NCBI GenBank assembly: GCA_036785705.1
Contig: JAWUZG010000013.1
Span: 21,804,501 to 21,868,500, forward strand
Length of the DNA stretch: 64,000 bases
Direction: 5' to 3'
Origin: Acanthornis magna
Taxonomy: Eukaryota > Chordata > Aves > Passeriformes > Acanthizidae
In this document: one piece after another, positions 1 through 13,336 of the stretch
Layout: each line of letters starts with the position of its first letter
Numbering within the stretch: the stretch's first letter is position 1
Made by a program: the position numbers and the translations under genes
Notes under the pieces: model-generated
The model's input: the letters and a program-made list of their open reading frames with translations, nothing else
Databases searched by the model: none
What the model was told of the DNA's origin: nothing

Positions 1-1640
1 ACTGTCTAATTTTTCAATTCCATTTTTAAGGCATTTTGCTCATTTTGCTTCTTTTTTTTCATGCAGCAACTTCGTGGAAACACATCAAGGAGCAACCACA
101 CGGAAAATACTCTCATCCATCGTTCCAAAGGGAGCCAAAGATCTGGGAGTGTTCTTTTTTGCCTTGTCCACGGGCAGGCACATTGTAAATCCCGAATTCC
201 AAGGTCATGGTTGCTCTGGGGCCATCACCAATAAACACAACCACACCTCTGGGGTGAAGCTGTGGGATCAGCCCAGACCCCAGCACCCCAAATCATCCCA
301 AACCCAAGCCCTGGAGCACCACTCCAGCCCTGCCCCTCACTCCAGGCACTCGGTGATGCTCATGGAAACCAGCATAATTAATTCTAATTATTTAGCCTCC
401 CCATAAGCATGGCAGTGTTCGTTGATTTAACCTGATTCAGGAACCAAAGCAAACAGCAGTTAATTGATTTGCTCGGGTTCACATCGGAGGGACCCAGCAC
501 TGAGTGGAATGAGGAGCACAAGCCCCTGGTTGCTTCTCCCCTGCTCTATCCCCAGGCTCCAGCTACTTCCACGGCACCAGTTCATATTTTTGAAAAAGCA
601 AAGGAAAATCAACATCACCCATCTTTGTGTTATTTAGTTTGCAGGTTGGAACGTGCTCTTCATATTCATATTAATGAGCTGCTTCTCATGAGGCAACCCA
701 TTAAATTTAATAGGAGAGCAACAAAAACCTCCCATGAAATGAAATAGTTGCAGTTATGTTTACATTTCCATGAATGCTGCACTTTGCATTCCTGTGCTAG
801 GAACAAACTTGTGCTTTTTTTTAAATGATAAACAGCTTTAATGACTCTCTTTAGCCTTTCCTTTTTTGCTGCCTTCCCCTTCTCTCCTGGTTGGATAACG
901 ATCTCATCCTCCACTGGCGCTGGGCACACAATGTCTTTCATGGGAAAAGCAATTTCTCATTATTGTAGCTTTTCAACACTCTTTCCAAATTCATTATTAA
1001 TTGATGGAGCTTCTAGTTTGGACAGTGATGAACAAAGAATTCATTCAACACACTTGTTTCAGTGTTTTTTGGGGTTGGTTTAGGGACCAGGGCACTATTA
1101 CTTTCCTCTTCTAAAAGGACTCCAGTGTTGTTTCAAAACACATTATGAAACCCAAACTTCTGGCAGAAAGAGGATTTCCTCCCTGCTTGGTTCTGCAAAA
1201 ACACCACTTTTGTCAACAAGGTTTCATTATTATGAAATTATTATGATGCTTTTTAAATCTCAAGCAAGATCCCCTATGGCCAGATGGCCATTCCGAGCAA
1301 AATCCAGGGCTGTGCAGGAGCACGTGGGCTCCAAAGGAAATCCTCAGGTGCTCCAAAAGGCATAACTGGCAGCAAAACTTTTCCCAGACTCCTTATGACA
1401 CAAATCAGAGCAAAATTAAGTTTGGAAATCCTAGAGCAGGTGACCCATTTGAATTGGCCCCTGACCTTCAGAATTCCCTATTTTGTAGCTCTGTCACCAC
1501 AGCACCCGAGCATAAATCTCACAGTAAATGTAGCTGCTGCTGTGGTCTGGTGGCCCCAAAACAAGAGGGTCTGTGACAGGGACAGAGATCTCAAGGTTTG
1601 TGTCATAGAATTGTTTTCTTTCTCCCATCTCATAGAAGCC
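1..1640. other. Unique flanking sequence, no gene seen
   Basis: This holds only short overlapping frames on both strands and no recognisable protein, RNA gene or repeat beyond a T run near position 50-60. Confidence 0.6.
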
Positions 1641-2050
1641 CCTCTGCCCTGGAGCCAGGCTGGGAGAGCTGGGGGTGCTCACCTGGAGAGGAGAAGGACA
1701 CAGGGAGAGCTCAGAGCTCCTGGCAGGGCCTGAAGGGCTCCAGGAGAGCTGCAGAGGGACTGGGGACAAGGGATGGAGGGACAGGACATAGGGAATGGCT
1801 TTAAGCTCAAAGTGGGGAGATTTAGATGGGATATTGGGAAGGAATTGTTCCCTGGGAGGGTGGGGAGGGCTGGGATGGAATTCCCAGAGCAGCTGTGGCT
1901 GCCCCTGGATCCCTGGCAGTGTCCAAGGCCAGGCTGGACATTGGGGCTTGGAGCAGCCTGGGACAGTGGGAGGTGTCCCTGCCATGGCAGGGGTGGCACT
2001 GGATGGGCTTTGAGGTCCCTCCAACCCAAACCATCCCATGACTCTGATCT
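1641..2050 (+). mobile_element. CR1 LINE 3' fragment
   Basis: This is a 5'-truncated CR1 in sense orientation. It ends with the typical CR1 tail, here CCAACCCAAACCATCCCATGA. It includes the segment with CATTGGGGCTTGGAGCAGC and the palindromic CCATGGCAGGGG box shared by most copies in the window. The frames at 1494-2090 on both strands come from this repeat. Confidence 0.93.
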
Positions 2051-2685
2051 CCAGCTCTCCAGTGTCCACCAAGCCCATCCTTGTCAGTGACGATGCTCAC
2101 ATCTCCTGGCGCTCCCCAAGGAGCCCCAGGGCAGTGCCCCGGGGGTCAATCCCTGCTGCATTAACCAGCGCAGGGGATGAGCAGCGCAGTGTGCTGAACC
2201 TCACACCAACATCCCGGCAGCTCAGGGTGCAGAGTAACGGTGAAGTGGAGCTGAAGTCATGCGGCTTTCCTCCAAATGCTGAAAATGAAAATAAATGTTT
2301 GATTGGACAGGAAAAAAAGCAATACCCAGGAAGCTGCTGCGTTGCTCTCTCTTTAATTTTCCCGTAGTCATTAGAGAGACATTGTTTCACAGTTGTTTTA
2401 TTTTTCCTGCTGCAGGATCACATCTCTCCCAGCCTTTATAATTTTGATTTCTCTGACCAATCTCCCCTTAATCTTTTGGTTCAGCAGGGCTGGAGTGCAC
2501 GGTCCTGCCACAGTGCCCTCTCCCTCCAGCTGTGCACACCAGAAAGCTTGGCAAGCAAAATAACAATGGCCCTTCATTTTTCACACATTTTCATCTCTTT
2601 GCTCCTTATATCAGTTTCATAGTCACATTAGTATTTTTATATTAAGTCACATTTATATTTTTATATTTTATATTACACTGTGAAG
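2051..2685. other. Unique spacer, no gene seen
   Basis: Nothing recognisable lies here. The right end becomes AT-rich with TATATTTTTATATTT runs just before the next CR1 fragment. Confidence 0.55.
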
Positions 2686-2810
2686 TGTTCCTGGCCAGGT
2701 TGGACAGGGCTTGGAGCACCCTGGGACAGTGGAAGGTGTCCCTGCCCGTGGCAGGGGGTGCAAAGGGATGGGATTTAATGTCCCTTTCCACCCAAACCAG
2801 TCTGTGGTTA
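2686..2810 (+). mobile_element. CR1 LINE short 3' fragment
   Basis: About 125 bases of CR1 3' end in sense orientation, with GGACAGGGCTTGGAGCACC and the tail CCACCCAAACCAGTCTGTGG. It lacks the longer ATTGGGGCTTGG form seen in other copies, so it probably belongs to a different CR1 subfamily. Confidence 0.85.
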
Positions 2811-5800
2811 TATAGCAAAAATATCTAATTCACAGAAACAATGTAAATCAGAATATAGGAGAATAAGACACCAATGAGCCCATTTAGACCCCAAACATGG
2901 AGGAGCTGTTGGCTCTCCAAGAGCCATCGATGTCCTGGGAAGACCCCCCTGGACTGGGCTGCTGGAGCCCCTGGCCGCAGTGAGGTGTCCTGGGTGCTCC
3001 TGGCTGTGGATCACAGCTCTGAAGGAGCCAGGAGGGGAAAAAAAAAAAAACCAGGCAGCAAGGGCAGGATCTGCTGGAGCCCCTGGCCAGGCAGGCACAG
3101 CCCTGGGATGCTCCTCACCCATGGCCAGCTCTCCAGGAGCAAGGAGTTACCACAGTGCTGCAAGCCCAAATCCCACAAGGAAAGCTGGGAGGAGCGAAGA
3201 GAGGAGGATGGCAGCTTGTTCCTTCAACACCAGAGCAGGAATCGTAGCCTCAAAGAGTTGCAGCATATTTTTTACAAACATTTGAGCTCTACTTACATCA
3301 AATGTCCTCGTGTTCGGAACAGGTGGCTCACCAACCCTTTTCCTCTGTAATTTCGTTATGAAAGCTGCCTTATTTATCTCTCAGACTCATCTGAAAATTA
3401 CAAAAAAAGAAAACAAAACATGTCGGAAAAGTGTTTATTGGAAGAGTTACAGTCTTGAGGGATATTCTCCAAGGGAAAGGGATGTTTAATTAAACACACA
3501 AGGCAGCGCTCGCCCAATGGAAGGCGCCTCTGAAGTCCTGGCGGCTGTTTCCTGGCATACATTACTCCCAATATTCGTCAGGGAGTGTTTATTTTGGATA
3601 ACTCAGGCTTCCACAGCCACACTGAGAGGTGAGGTAACAGTTAAAGCACCACCACAATACAGCTTCCATGTGGGTGACATCTTCCAGTTCCTCATCCAAG
3701 ACAGGAATAAATAAAATTAAATTGCTCAGGGATGCTTTCTCTGCATCCCCCGTACCACAGCTGATGCTGATCATGTGGAAAACTCAGGATTTTTTTTTCC
3801 CAGAGTTCTCTACAGATGTACAATCAGAAACAACGAGAGAAATGCTGAATGTGGTAAACTGAAGATTGGAATTAACCAATTTGTTAATGACAACTTATTT
3901 GGGTGCAGACCCATTCCCTTCGGAACGGGCGCTCTTTATTCAACCTTTCAATGTCAGTTATCATTTTTAAAGCAGCTTGACCTGGAAGCACACAGTTAAA
4001 ATTGTGGTGACTGTTAATGACAGTTTTATTGGACACTATGCTTATAGTTCACATTTTGAGGTCTGTATGTAATTGATCTTTCTCCCCTACATGAGAAACA
4101 CTGCAATGAGTTGGTTGCAGCACCACATTATAGATATAGAGAAATAATAATGATGTCACCTTGAGATTCAAAGATCGTGGAATAGTAATAGTCTCCTAGC
4201 TCATTCTCCCAACTGTGATGACCTCTCCAGTACTAAATCTTAACAGTCTCAGCATTATTTTTGAATTATTCATGCTAGCCTTTTCCCTCACTACAAAATC
4301 AAGGAAAATGAATGCATCATGCTCTGTCAGCTCCACAGGTATTTTGGTAAAAGTATAAAATGTTATTTGGTTTCAAAAAATCCGTGCAGCAATACAGGTC
4401 ATTTGCTAGGCTGAGCAAAAACAAAAATTCATATGCAGAAGAGACGGGACACATCCATTCTAAGGCTGGATGAGGCATTTGGAATCCCTGGAAGTTGCGT
4501 TTTGATTAATTACAGCTTCTCCTGTAGTAATAAAACGGGAATTAAAGAAGCATCAATACACACAAAGCATTTTTCACTAACTCAGACGGCGTTGCCATCA
4601 TTCCAGGAATTGAGCAGGGCTTCAGGACACGAGGAATTATGGATTAGGAACAGAGAGACACTTTTTAATGTCATATTTAGAGGCGGAATCGGCGGTGATG
4701 CTCAGGTCAGGCAGGGAAGAAGGCAGCCATTCCCCCACCCATCCCACCCGGAATTGCGGTGGCTCCTAAAGGCAGCAGTTGATAACTCTTCTAGAGCATC
4801 AAACCCCGATAATAAGAGAGCGCTACAGTTTTATTCCAGTGATGGATCTCATAAAAAGTGCACATGGGAATAAAATAAAATGCATGTAAATGTAAACTCG
4901 AGCAGGTATCCTGATTCATCTGTAGCTGGTGACCTTTAAGTTCATTATGAAAAACAAATGTCAAGCTTTCAAAAGACAGGAGTATCCCTGGCTTTGCTGG
5001 GGATTTTGTATGCTATGGCACAGACTGTATTAATTTAGTCTGGCATCAATAACCTTGAAATCAGGATTTTGCACTAAAAATCTAGTTTTATGTTTATTCA
5101 GAAAGCAAAGATAAAAGGCGACTTTATTTTAAGGGACCCTCCAGTGGCTACAGGGCAAACGTAATGTAACACTCTGGATTTCCACTACCTTGCTGTTCAA
5201 TGCCAGCTCCCATGGCAACAGATTTTATAGGAATACAAAGAGTGTGATGAAGATCTCCCTTTATTTTGCACCGAGTTTAATTATGGCAAAGTCTCCAGCC
5301 CGCAGAGTTCTTTGGCATCCGTGACACGACAAATGCTCCTGGAAAGCCTCGGTCAAAAGCAGCCACAGGTCCCCTGGAGAAGGAAAAGAACCTCATTCAT
5401 CCACTGTGGGAAACAGAGTGATGTTGGATGTTGATACTGACACCAAAAATTTCAACTGATTAACAGGGGAATATCACGTAATTGCTGAAGAAACAACATC
5501 TGATCAATTAATTACTTCTCTAACTCTAACAAGAAATGCTTTTATGCTTCCATTCTCTCCTCAATTAGTTCATAAACTGGAAGACAGTCGGTCTGATGAG
5601 ACTAAAGCATTTAAATGTATTTTTTCTCCATTTCTTCCTGGTTTTTGGTTGCAGTTACACTAGCAGAGCTACCTGCTCTCTATCCCCTTTGCTCCAGCTG
5701 ATAAAGGGACATTCTCACTGTGGTGAATCTCATGCCAGCTTTAAAGGAACAAAAACACACCCATGTCACAAAAAAAAACAACAAAAGCATCTATAAAAAT

Positions 5801-6044
5801 ATTGGTTTTAATCTAATTGAGCATCAGCAGGACCCTACTGCAGTTATGGCGCTTTGACATGCCCAGAAAAGTGTCCCATCAGGGGAAAAAACATCGCAGT
5901 CCAACAGGTACTCACCGTTAAATGTAGGGACAGCAAGAAGTGGAAGAAACTTGGGATGTACAACTTCCTTCCACGCAGCAACTTTGTCACCACAAAAAAC
6001 AATTACAAATCCAAACAATCCAGATTTTCCCTTCGCCTGTCCTG
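2811..6044. other. Unique flanking sequence, possible conserved element
   Basis: No gene or repeat is recognised apart from a 13-base A run at about 3039-3051. From 3.35 to 5.5 kb the sequence is AT-rich without any interspersed repeat, as expected of conserved non-coding DNA, but conservation cannot be judged from one sequence. Confidence 0.45.
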
Positions 6045-6424
6045 TGGAGCCAAGCTGTGAGAGCTGGGGATGTTTAGCCTGGAGAAGGGAAGGCTCCAGG
6101 GCCTGCAGGGGCTCCAGGAGAGCTGGAGAGGGACTGGGGACAAGGGATAGAGGGACAGGACACAGGGCATGGCTTCCCATGGCAGGGGGCAGGGATGGAT
6201 GGGATATTGGGAATTAGGAATTGTTCCTGGGAGGGTGGGCAGGCCCTGGCACAGGTGCCCAGAGCAGCTGTGGCTGCCCCTGCATCCCTGGCAGTGTCCA
6301 AGGCCAGGCTGGACATTGGGGCTTGGAGCAGCCTGGGACAGTGGGAGGTGTCCCTGCCATCGCAGAGGGTTAGAACTAAATCAGATTTAAGGTCCCTTCA
6401 AACCCCAGACCATTCTATGATCTA
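6045..6424 (+). mobile_element. CR1 LINE 3' fragment
   Basis: A sense-oriented CR1 running from GTTTAGCCTGGAGAAGGGAA to the tail CCATTCTATGATC. The CCATGGCAGGGG box reads CCATCGCAGAGG here, so the copy has diverged. Confidence 0.93.
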
Positions 6425-9095
6425 TAAAAATCAAAGGGACCTTTGCACTGGCTCCAGAGAGAAAAGGTTGATCCCCCTAATTTAACTATTTGTATTCATT
6501 TTCTTGCAAAAATACAGATTTTCGATCACTTTCTAGCTCATATTTCTGCCTTTCACCCTGCCCAAAATGGCTCCCTGTTTAAGCATTATGCCAAGGATTC
6601 CTGTATTTCAAACAAGCTCGTGCCCGTGTGGTGCTCGGCTGGGATGGACAGAGGACTCCAGACAAGGCCATGAGCCCTGACTCGCTGCTGTCACCGTCAC
6701 AGCTCTTTGAAGCACAGACAGGCACTATCAGCTGATGCTGTGCAGGGTCTCGCGGTCACAATGGTGGAGTCATTCCACCAGTGCATTGGGTTTTCCTTTC
6801 CTGATGGCTCCTGCACATGAAAGAGACCCTTATCTGCCTGCGGAGCAAACGGAGCTCAGATCCAACCCAAAGATCACCCCACGGCTCTGCCATGGAGCAG
6901 TGCCAGCGCCATCCCCGGAGCTGGATGAGCTCACGGCACTTCTCCTCTCTGATTTTTGCTCCTACAACAGCCTGAGTGCACGGCCCCAGCCATCAAAGCA
7001 GAGTCACTTACTGCACGGTGACAAACGCCGCCGAACTCGGAAAATGCAACCTGATCTATCTGGGGGAAATGATCTTAAACAAAGGTGCTCGATGGTGGGA
7101 GGAAATCTGGCCAGAAGCAAAAGCAAAAGGAACGTGAGGGTGACAACAGCAGATTAAATATGAATAACTGAAAGCTTTCAGAATTGTTTGAGGGCTTCTG
7201 GCGGCAACGAGGCACCTCAGAGCAGAGGACAGGGCAGGAGGTGTCACTTGTCACTGGCCAGGGCAGAGCACACAGACCTCGACACTCCTTCCTCCATCAC
7301 CTACTCATTCCTAGCAGGATCACGTGTCTCCAAAGTCACAGAAATCCAGCTCCTCAGTCGTGGCCATTAATCTAAAAAGCAGCATCGCAGTGAGTTTAAT
7401 CAGCTCTTTTAAAATTCCCTTCCCTTTAATTCTATAAGTACCCAGCTATTTTAGGCTCTTGATATAAAACCCACCAAATATTTGTGGGTAATTCCTCTAC
7501 TTCTGCTTAGCCTTGTAAGCCCAGAGGAATACAGAGCAGTAGACCTAGATCCCAGTTTTAGCTCTAGTTTCTATTTTAACACCAAATTTCCATGGAATTG
7601 TTGCAAAAAAAAGGCAGGGAAGCATCTTTGTGGACAGTAATTCTGTTGGTTAAATCTCCCTTTAATCATCCTTAACAAGCTTATCTCTCCCAAGATGTGA
7701 TTGTTTTTATTCTTTTTTTATTTCAGGGATGCATATATATATATATATATATATCTATATAGGCCTAAAGAATTTTGCAATCACTTATTTCCAATTAAAA
7801 GGGATCACAGGGAAATACTTTTTGGGAGGTCTATCAAGACCTTTTCTTTTTGGAAACAAAAAGAAGAGGAAAAAGCAGGGTGGCTTCTTGGTCATTGCAC
7901 ATCATCCAGCCCCTTTCAAATTGTAATATTTGTGTTTTTCTGCAAATTCTGATTGCATTTTCCTTCTACACTGCGCTTGTGCTCACTGCTTTTCAAATTT
8001 CCTTGCTAAATATGCCTTCAAAATGAAACACACATTTTCAGAATATTCCATTAAAAGTGCTGAATACTTTCAAGCAAAAATTTTATTTCTCCATGCCTGC
8101 ACTTTTAAAAAGAGCAGAACCTGGGATCTTTTTTTTTTTTTTTTGTGATGCAAAATATATAGATATATTATGTTATATGAGGCACGGTGATGATTTTATT
8201 CCAACATAAATGTCATTCTCACATAGTCATTTCATTTGGACTGGTAGGAGTGACTTTTTTTAGGTGTTTGCACTTAATATTAATGTTAAATTTTAAACTA
8301 TTTCACGGAAGGATAACGACAGCCAATTAACAGGCAGAGCAGGATTTACTGGTTTCCATTGGAAATACCAGGTCCCTCCTACTCTCGGTAACATTTTAGA
8401 GCAAAATCATTATTTTTATTGAAAAACATCTAGAAATACACACGTGGAAGTGAAGAAACATGCCCGTTTCCCCTTCACTATTTACCTCCAGGCCTTGCCA
8501 GAGAAATGCCACTCAGCCTCTGAGGTCAGCCTGGCTTTGAATAGCGCTCCGCATTCCTGAACTCCTTCCCGAATCTCGGGGAAGGCAACGAGAGCAAAAC
8601 AAATAGCAGATGTGGGAATTGGGGAAAGGAAACGGTCATTTTTCCAGCGTGGGTCATGGAGAATAGATTAGCGAGTCCGGGATGGTTGGAACATGCTGGC
8701 ACCGGCGGCAGGAGCTGGCCCTGGCCCAGGACAAACGGCGCCAGCCCCGTGAGAGCCTTGCGCCCGCGGCCGCGAGCCACACGCCATGGCAGTGCCCTTG
8801 GCGCGGTCCCCAGCCCTCCAGGGTGTCCCAGCACCGCGCTGGGGTCAGCCTCCATCGGGATGGGAAGGTCTGCACAAAGCCAATCCTTGGGAATGGATCC
8901 TGCCTTGAGGTTATTCATGAAGCTTCAAGTTGGGGTTGCGGCTGAACCTTGCTGTTGTTAATGATGAGTTTAATCAGCTCGTCTAAAATTCCCTCTGTAA
9001 AATTCCCATTGCCGAGGCCACGCTGGTGGTAGGAAACCTGCCTTGGGAGAGGCAGGACACCTCAGAAAGCCTCAGGAGAACCTCAGAGAGTGCTG
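6425..9095. other. Unique flanking sequence with microsatellites and a small CpG patch
   Basis: No gene is recognised. It holds an AT dinucleotide run at 7733-7760, a 16-T run at 8129-8144, and a small CpG-dense patch at about 8694-8868 that has no exon or promoter signature I can defend. Confidence 0.5.
7733..7760. repeat. (AT)n microsatellite
   Basis: An uninterrupted AT alternation of about 11 units is followed by an interrupted CTATAT end. Confidence 0.9.
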
Positions 9096-9270
9096 AGGCC
9101 CTGGCACAGGTGCCCAGAGCAGCTGTGGCTGCCCCTGGATCCCTGGCAGTGTCCCAGGCCAGGCTGGACATTGGGGCTTGGAGCAGCCTGGGACAGTGGG
9201 AGGTGTCCCTGCCATGGCACTGGATGAGCTTTAAAGTCCCTTCCAACCCAAACCATTCCATGATTCTGTG
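9096..9270 (+). mobile_element. CR1 LINE 3' fragment
   Basis: A sense-oriented, strongly 5'-truncated CR1 that starts at the GGCCCTGGCACAGGTGCCC segment. It ends in CCAACCCAAACCATTCCATGA and lacks part of the CCATGGCAGGGG box. Confidence 0.93.
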
Positions 9271-12200
9271 AATTCTGAGTAAACCCCTGATTTCATTTTT
9301 CTGTGCCAGTGACACAGCGGCAGGTGATGCCACTCCAGGTCACGCTAAATCCTGGGGACAAGAATTCACTTCAGTAACTCCAACCCAAACAGGAATAATT
9401 CCTGCCCACCACCTTCTTAGGCTCGTGCAATATTTTAGCCACATTCCCACCGAGGGCAGGCACGGCCAGACTAACTCTGGGAAAGGGAAAACACAGCTCT
9501 GGAGAGAGGAGAAGTGGACCCAGAGACCACCCAGCCACGGCAGGACGAATGAGATGTCATCCATGGTATCCCACGGCTCAGGATGTTATTCTTGTGCAGT
9601 GCACAATCAATTATGTCTGTATGGAATGACTACACTCCCTTTTTTGGGGTCTCCAGGAAATCTTTGTTCAAATTGAAGATGGTTTTCTAACAGGCTCCAC
9701 TCTTTACCCAATTTTCCAGCTGAGTTGACTGAGGCCCAGGCAGGTCAAAAGGCTTACCCAAGGTCAGGGAGGGAATCAATGAGTTGGGTCAGATTAGATC
9801 TCAGCCTGTTCCTCGCTTTTCATCCTCTGCTGTTCCTGCTGGATCGCTGTTAGAACCAGGTTAACAGAAAAGTCATGGATATGCTTTAAAAATATATATT
9901 TTTAAACTTGTTATTCCAGTAAGAATTAAGTTCTTTAGACAGCACGCTATATAAGATTAGGTTTCAAGAGGTGAGGCCTTTGCTGCAAGGAATTCAATAT
10001 CCAGCACAATGTAAAATCACCAGCAGGAGAAAGACTTTTACTACTGTATAAAAATAATAAAAATGCAGAAAAGTCAAATTCACAGATCAAATGCTGAAGT
10101 GCTCACTCGGGTCAAGTTCTGCCTGGCTTTAATTGTATTTTGCCTTGGGAAAAGGCTTCAGATCTGGCCATAAATTAGTATGCTGATCCCATGGCATGAA
10201 TGGTGTTTTATTTACTTATTCCCTGGAATATGCTGTAGAATTCAAGTAGCAGTTGAGCTAAAAAGAGTCACTCATCCAAATCTGAAGGAACTGTGGTGTT
10301 TTTGCGAATAATCTTGGGCTGCCTCTTCCAACCACCCACTGGCTAATTCGGAACGAATTGCCCAAAATAGCCCATTTCCCCCCGCGGGAGGTGTGTGTTT
10401 CCTGAACTTAGGCACCAAGAGGCACCAAAAGCTCTGGATTTTCAGGAAAAATGTCCTCCCTGGGAGGGCAGAGGAGCCACAGGACAAGCTCCCTGGGAAG
10501 GCTGAGCCATCCTCACCCTTGGGCATTTCCACACCCACCGAGGGGAAGCCCCGAGCAGTCGGGTCTGGCCCTGGAGCTGGTGGAGAGGGATGGCCTGGAC
10601 ACCTCCTCCAGCCCAGCCACGACTGTTTTCCAGTCCTGCAGCATCGCTGGATATTGTCCTTTTCAGGATTAATTTTAAAGACCACTTCAGGGGCAGATTT
10701 TCCCCCAGCTATCCCTCAGTGCTGCCAGCTCCTCCCTTGCCAGCTCCCTTAACAATACGAGAAGATGCAGCATGGAGAGAGAGGAATATAACTTTATTTC
10801 CCAGCTATTACTCCATAAATAAAACAAAGAACACATTCATCAAACTGTGTTCCTTTTTCCTTCACTCACTTTCATCCCACCAAACCACGGACAAATTGTT
10901 CTGGGCGTTTTGTTTTCAGACAATGGGAAAAGATTTTGCTTTGGAAAGTCCTGTCAGGAGTTTTCTTTTCCCCATTTTCGGATCCATCGCGGCCACACTC
11001 AGAACTCTTGGCAAAGTTCAGCACTGAGGAAACTGCGTCTCATCAGTTCTCATCTGCAGATCAAAGCAATTCACTGGCAACATGAAAAGCCTGTTTTTAA
11101 AAACTGACAGGATACCCTTAAAAAAATTAAGAGAATGAGCTTAGAAATTCTGGGAAGAATGCATTTGGAGTTTCAAGCAAAAGAAAACAACATCTTAAAA
11201 GCAGCATTAAAAATATCCTCGGACGCAAGAGAAACATTTGTATTTGCCCAGTGGTGAAACAATAAACGAATGAAAACGATCTCTGCTCCGTGTTCCAGGG
11301 CAGGATAAAACCATTCAACCATTAAACTGGGCTCAACTCTGCTGCTTTTCCTCTTGTGCTTCCATAAAGGCCAGAAAAAGCTAAACCAGGCAGGGGATGA
11401 CAGAAATTTGGAGGAAGCATCCTGAGAGCAGGGAAATTTGGGAAGTTTTAAACAAGATGTGCAGACTGAGGAGCAAAGCGCTTGCTCACCTGCTCCTCCT
11501 GACTTCTGGTACCTCACAGCACTATCAGAAATAGAAATGCTTCCCCTCTTGTTGCTCAGCCTGGCTCTGGAGCTGTCTTCGCCTCCACCTCAGCTCTGTC
11601 AGAAGTGGGAGCACACGGAGCTTTCAGCAGCTGCCTGACCTTTCCAAGGTGTGCATCTCCACCCTCACCACCCAGGGACCTCCTTATGCTTAAAACCTGC
11701 TCCAGCTTCACTCCAATTATTTCATGTGAAGGTGCTTAATGTCACAAACAGTTTTTTTCTCCCGCTGCAGGTCAGTTGGCATTTTAATGTTTACTATTAA
11801 ACCGACTTTGAAAGCTGAGCATGGAATAGATTTGCCTACATCGATGGACACAGGGGAGCATCCCAGCCCAGCTGTGCTCCTGCCACCTGCATTTGCTGGA
11901 CTGTGGCCTCAGGAGCATTTTGGAAGGATGTCAGCTCCCAGGAGTTGGGGGAGCACAGGCAGGTCCAGCACAGCCCAGCCAGGGGACCCCCAGCACTTTA
12001 ACCAGTGTTCCTCTGCTCCCAGCCTGGACATCAGCACCCTCTGACAGCAGGCACGGCCAAAGTGAATTTCACCCATTTTCACACTTAAAAACACTCCATA
12101 TATTTATCTATTTATCTATTATATACTCAGGCTGCTGTTTGAATGGGGAGCTGAACCCAGACCCAAGCCAAGATCAGTGAGGGACAGGAACTCTGGGTGT

Positions 12201-12376
12201 GTCCCACCACTATGACGAGAAAATTCATGTCACGAAGATACTTAAAAGCGAAAAAAAAAGCAAATAAACATTTTCACTTTCATTTAATTTTCATTTTAAA
12301 TTACTGCAAAATTCTATTCCCCTCACAGTTCACATTGTATTTATCTAAAAATGTTATTAAGACAAGAAGTGAAGAC
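9271..12376. other. Unique flanking sequence, no gene seen
   Basis: Frames of up to 145 codons occur here on both strands, but none resembles a known protein or has a supporting exon structure. A GC-richer patch lies at about 10.38-10.62 kb. No interspersed repeat is recognised. Confidence 0.5.
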
Positions 12377-12760
12377 AGAATTTCTTCATAATGTCTAATT
12401 GAAACCTGATCTTCTTCAGCTTAAGGTAATTCCCTGTGTCCTGTCCCTCCATCCCTTGTCCCCAGTCCCTCTCCAGCTCTCCTGGAGCCCTTCAGGCCCT
12501 GCCAGGAGCTCTGAGCTCTCCCTGGAGCCTTCTCCTCTCCAGGTGAGCACCCCCAGCTCTCCCAGCCTGGCTCCAGAGCAGCTCCAGCCCTGGAGCATCT
12601 CCATGGCCTCCTCTGGACTCGTTCCAAAGGTCTTTTTTGTGCTGGAGACCCAAAAGTGGGCACAGCCCTGCAGGTGGGGTCTCACCGGAGCAGAGGAGAG
12701 ATTCGATTCCCCTCCCTCAAGCTGCTGGTCAGGTTGCTGGGGATGCAGCTCAGGGTGAAC
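12377..12760 (-). mobile_element. CR1 LINE internal fragment lacking its 3' tail
   Basis: This is antisense CR1, recognised from the CCCTGTGTCCTGTCCCTCCA and CTCTCCAGCTCTCCTGGAGC segments. It extends further upstream in the element than most copies, to the region with GCTGCTGGTCAGGTTGCTGG. It lacks the 3' end altogether, so it was either deleted or broken. The solo LTR lies about 60 bases further right. Confidence 0.85.
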
Positions 12761-12818
12761 ATCCTCAGGGACTCTTGCCCTCAGCTGCCACCAGCTTCTC
12801 CCAAAGGCACCAGGACAG

Positions 12819-13331
12819 TGTGAAAATCGCACACAGGTGATCGGAGAAGCTGGATTCCTTCCGTGTGGGTCCTCGTTGCTCTGATTTTCTGATATTCATG
12901 GAGATTCGCGGAAGCTCGCAGGGAAGTCAGGCAGGCAGCACACAAGATGGCGAAAAGAGGAACTTTATTTACAAGAACTTCTTTATATATCCATTAATAG
13001 TCTGATAATTATTGGTCGATAGTTTTTCCACCCCCTATAACAATTGGTTACAAGTCTAGAGCATCCAGTACCAAAACAATGAGATTAGAAAGCACAAGAA
13101 TGCAACTTATCTCTATTCTCCATGAGAAAGAAGAGAAAGATTTTAAAACAGTGCAACTACAGGTCCTCTCCCAAACAAACACACATTTCTACCTGTGGAG
13201 AGTAATTCCATGCAAACAGTTCTGACTGTTCTCCAGCGATGGTGATGAGGTTTGTCAGCGCTCGGAAGATTCCGCGAGGCCGGAGTTACACCCGGTTTAT
13301 AAAATCACACGGAATTCCTACATTTTACATA
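12819..13331 (-). mobile_element. Solo LTR of an endogenous retrovirus
   Basis: Read on the minus strand this is a complete LTR-like unit of about 510 bases. It has a TATATAAAG box (12981-12989 on +), an AATAAA signal some 12 bases later (12964-12969), and an end reading ATTTTCACA. The short TATA-to-polyA spacing recalls alpharetroviral LTRs. Direct repeats of GACAG at 12814-12818 and 13332-13336 flank it. With those repeats the left terminus is TATGT rather than the canonical TGT, so the exact end is uncertain by two bases. No internal retroviral genes are adjacent, so it is a solo LTR left by recombination. No viral protein is encoded. Confidence 0.8.
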
Positions 13332-13336
13332 GACAG

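Noticed and set aside
1494..2100. Cluster of overlapping frames up to 194 codons
   Set aside because: They are derived from the CR1 fragment at 1641-2050.
5824..6316. 118- and 80-codon minus-strand frames
   Set aside because: The larger part lies in the CR1 at 6045-6424 read antisense.
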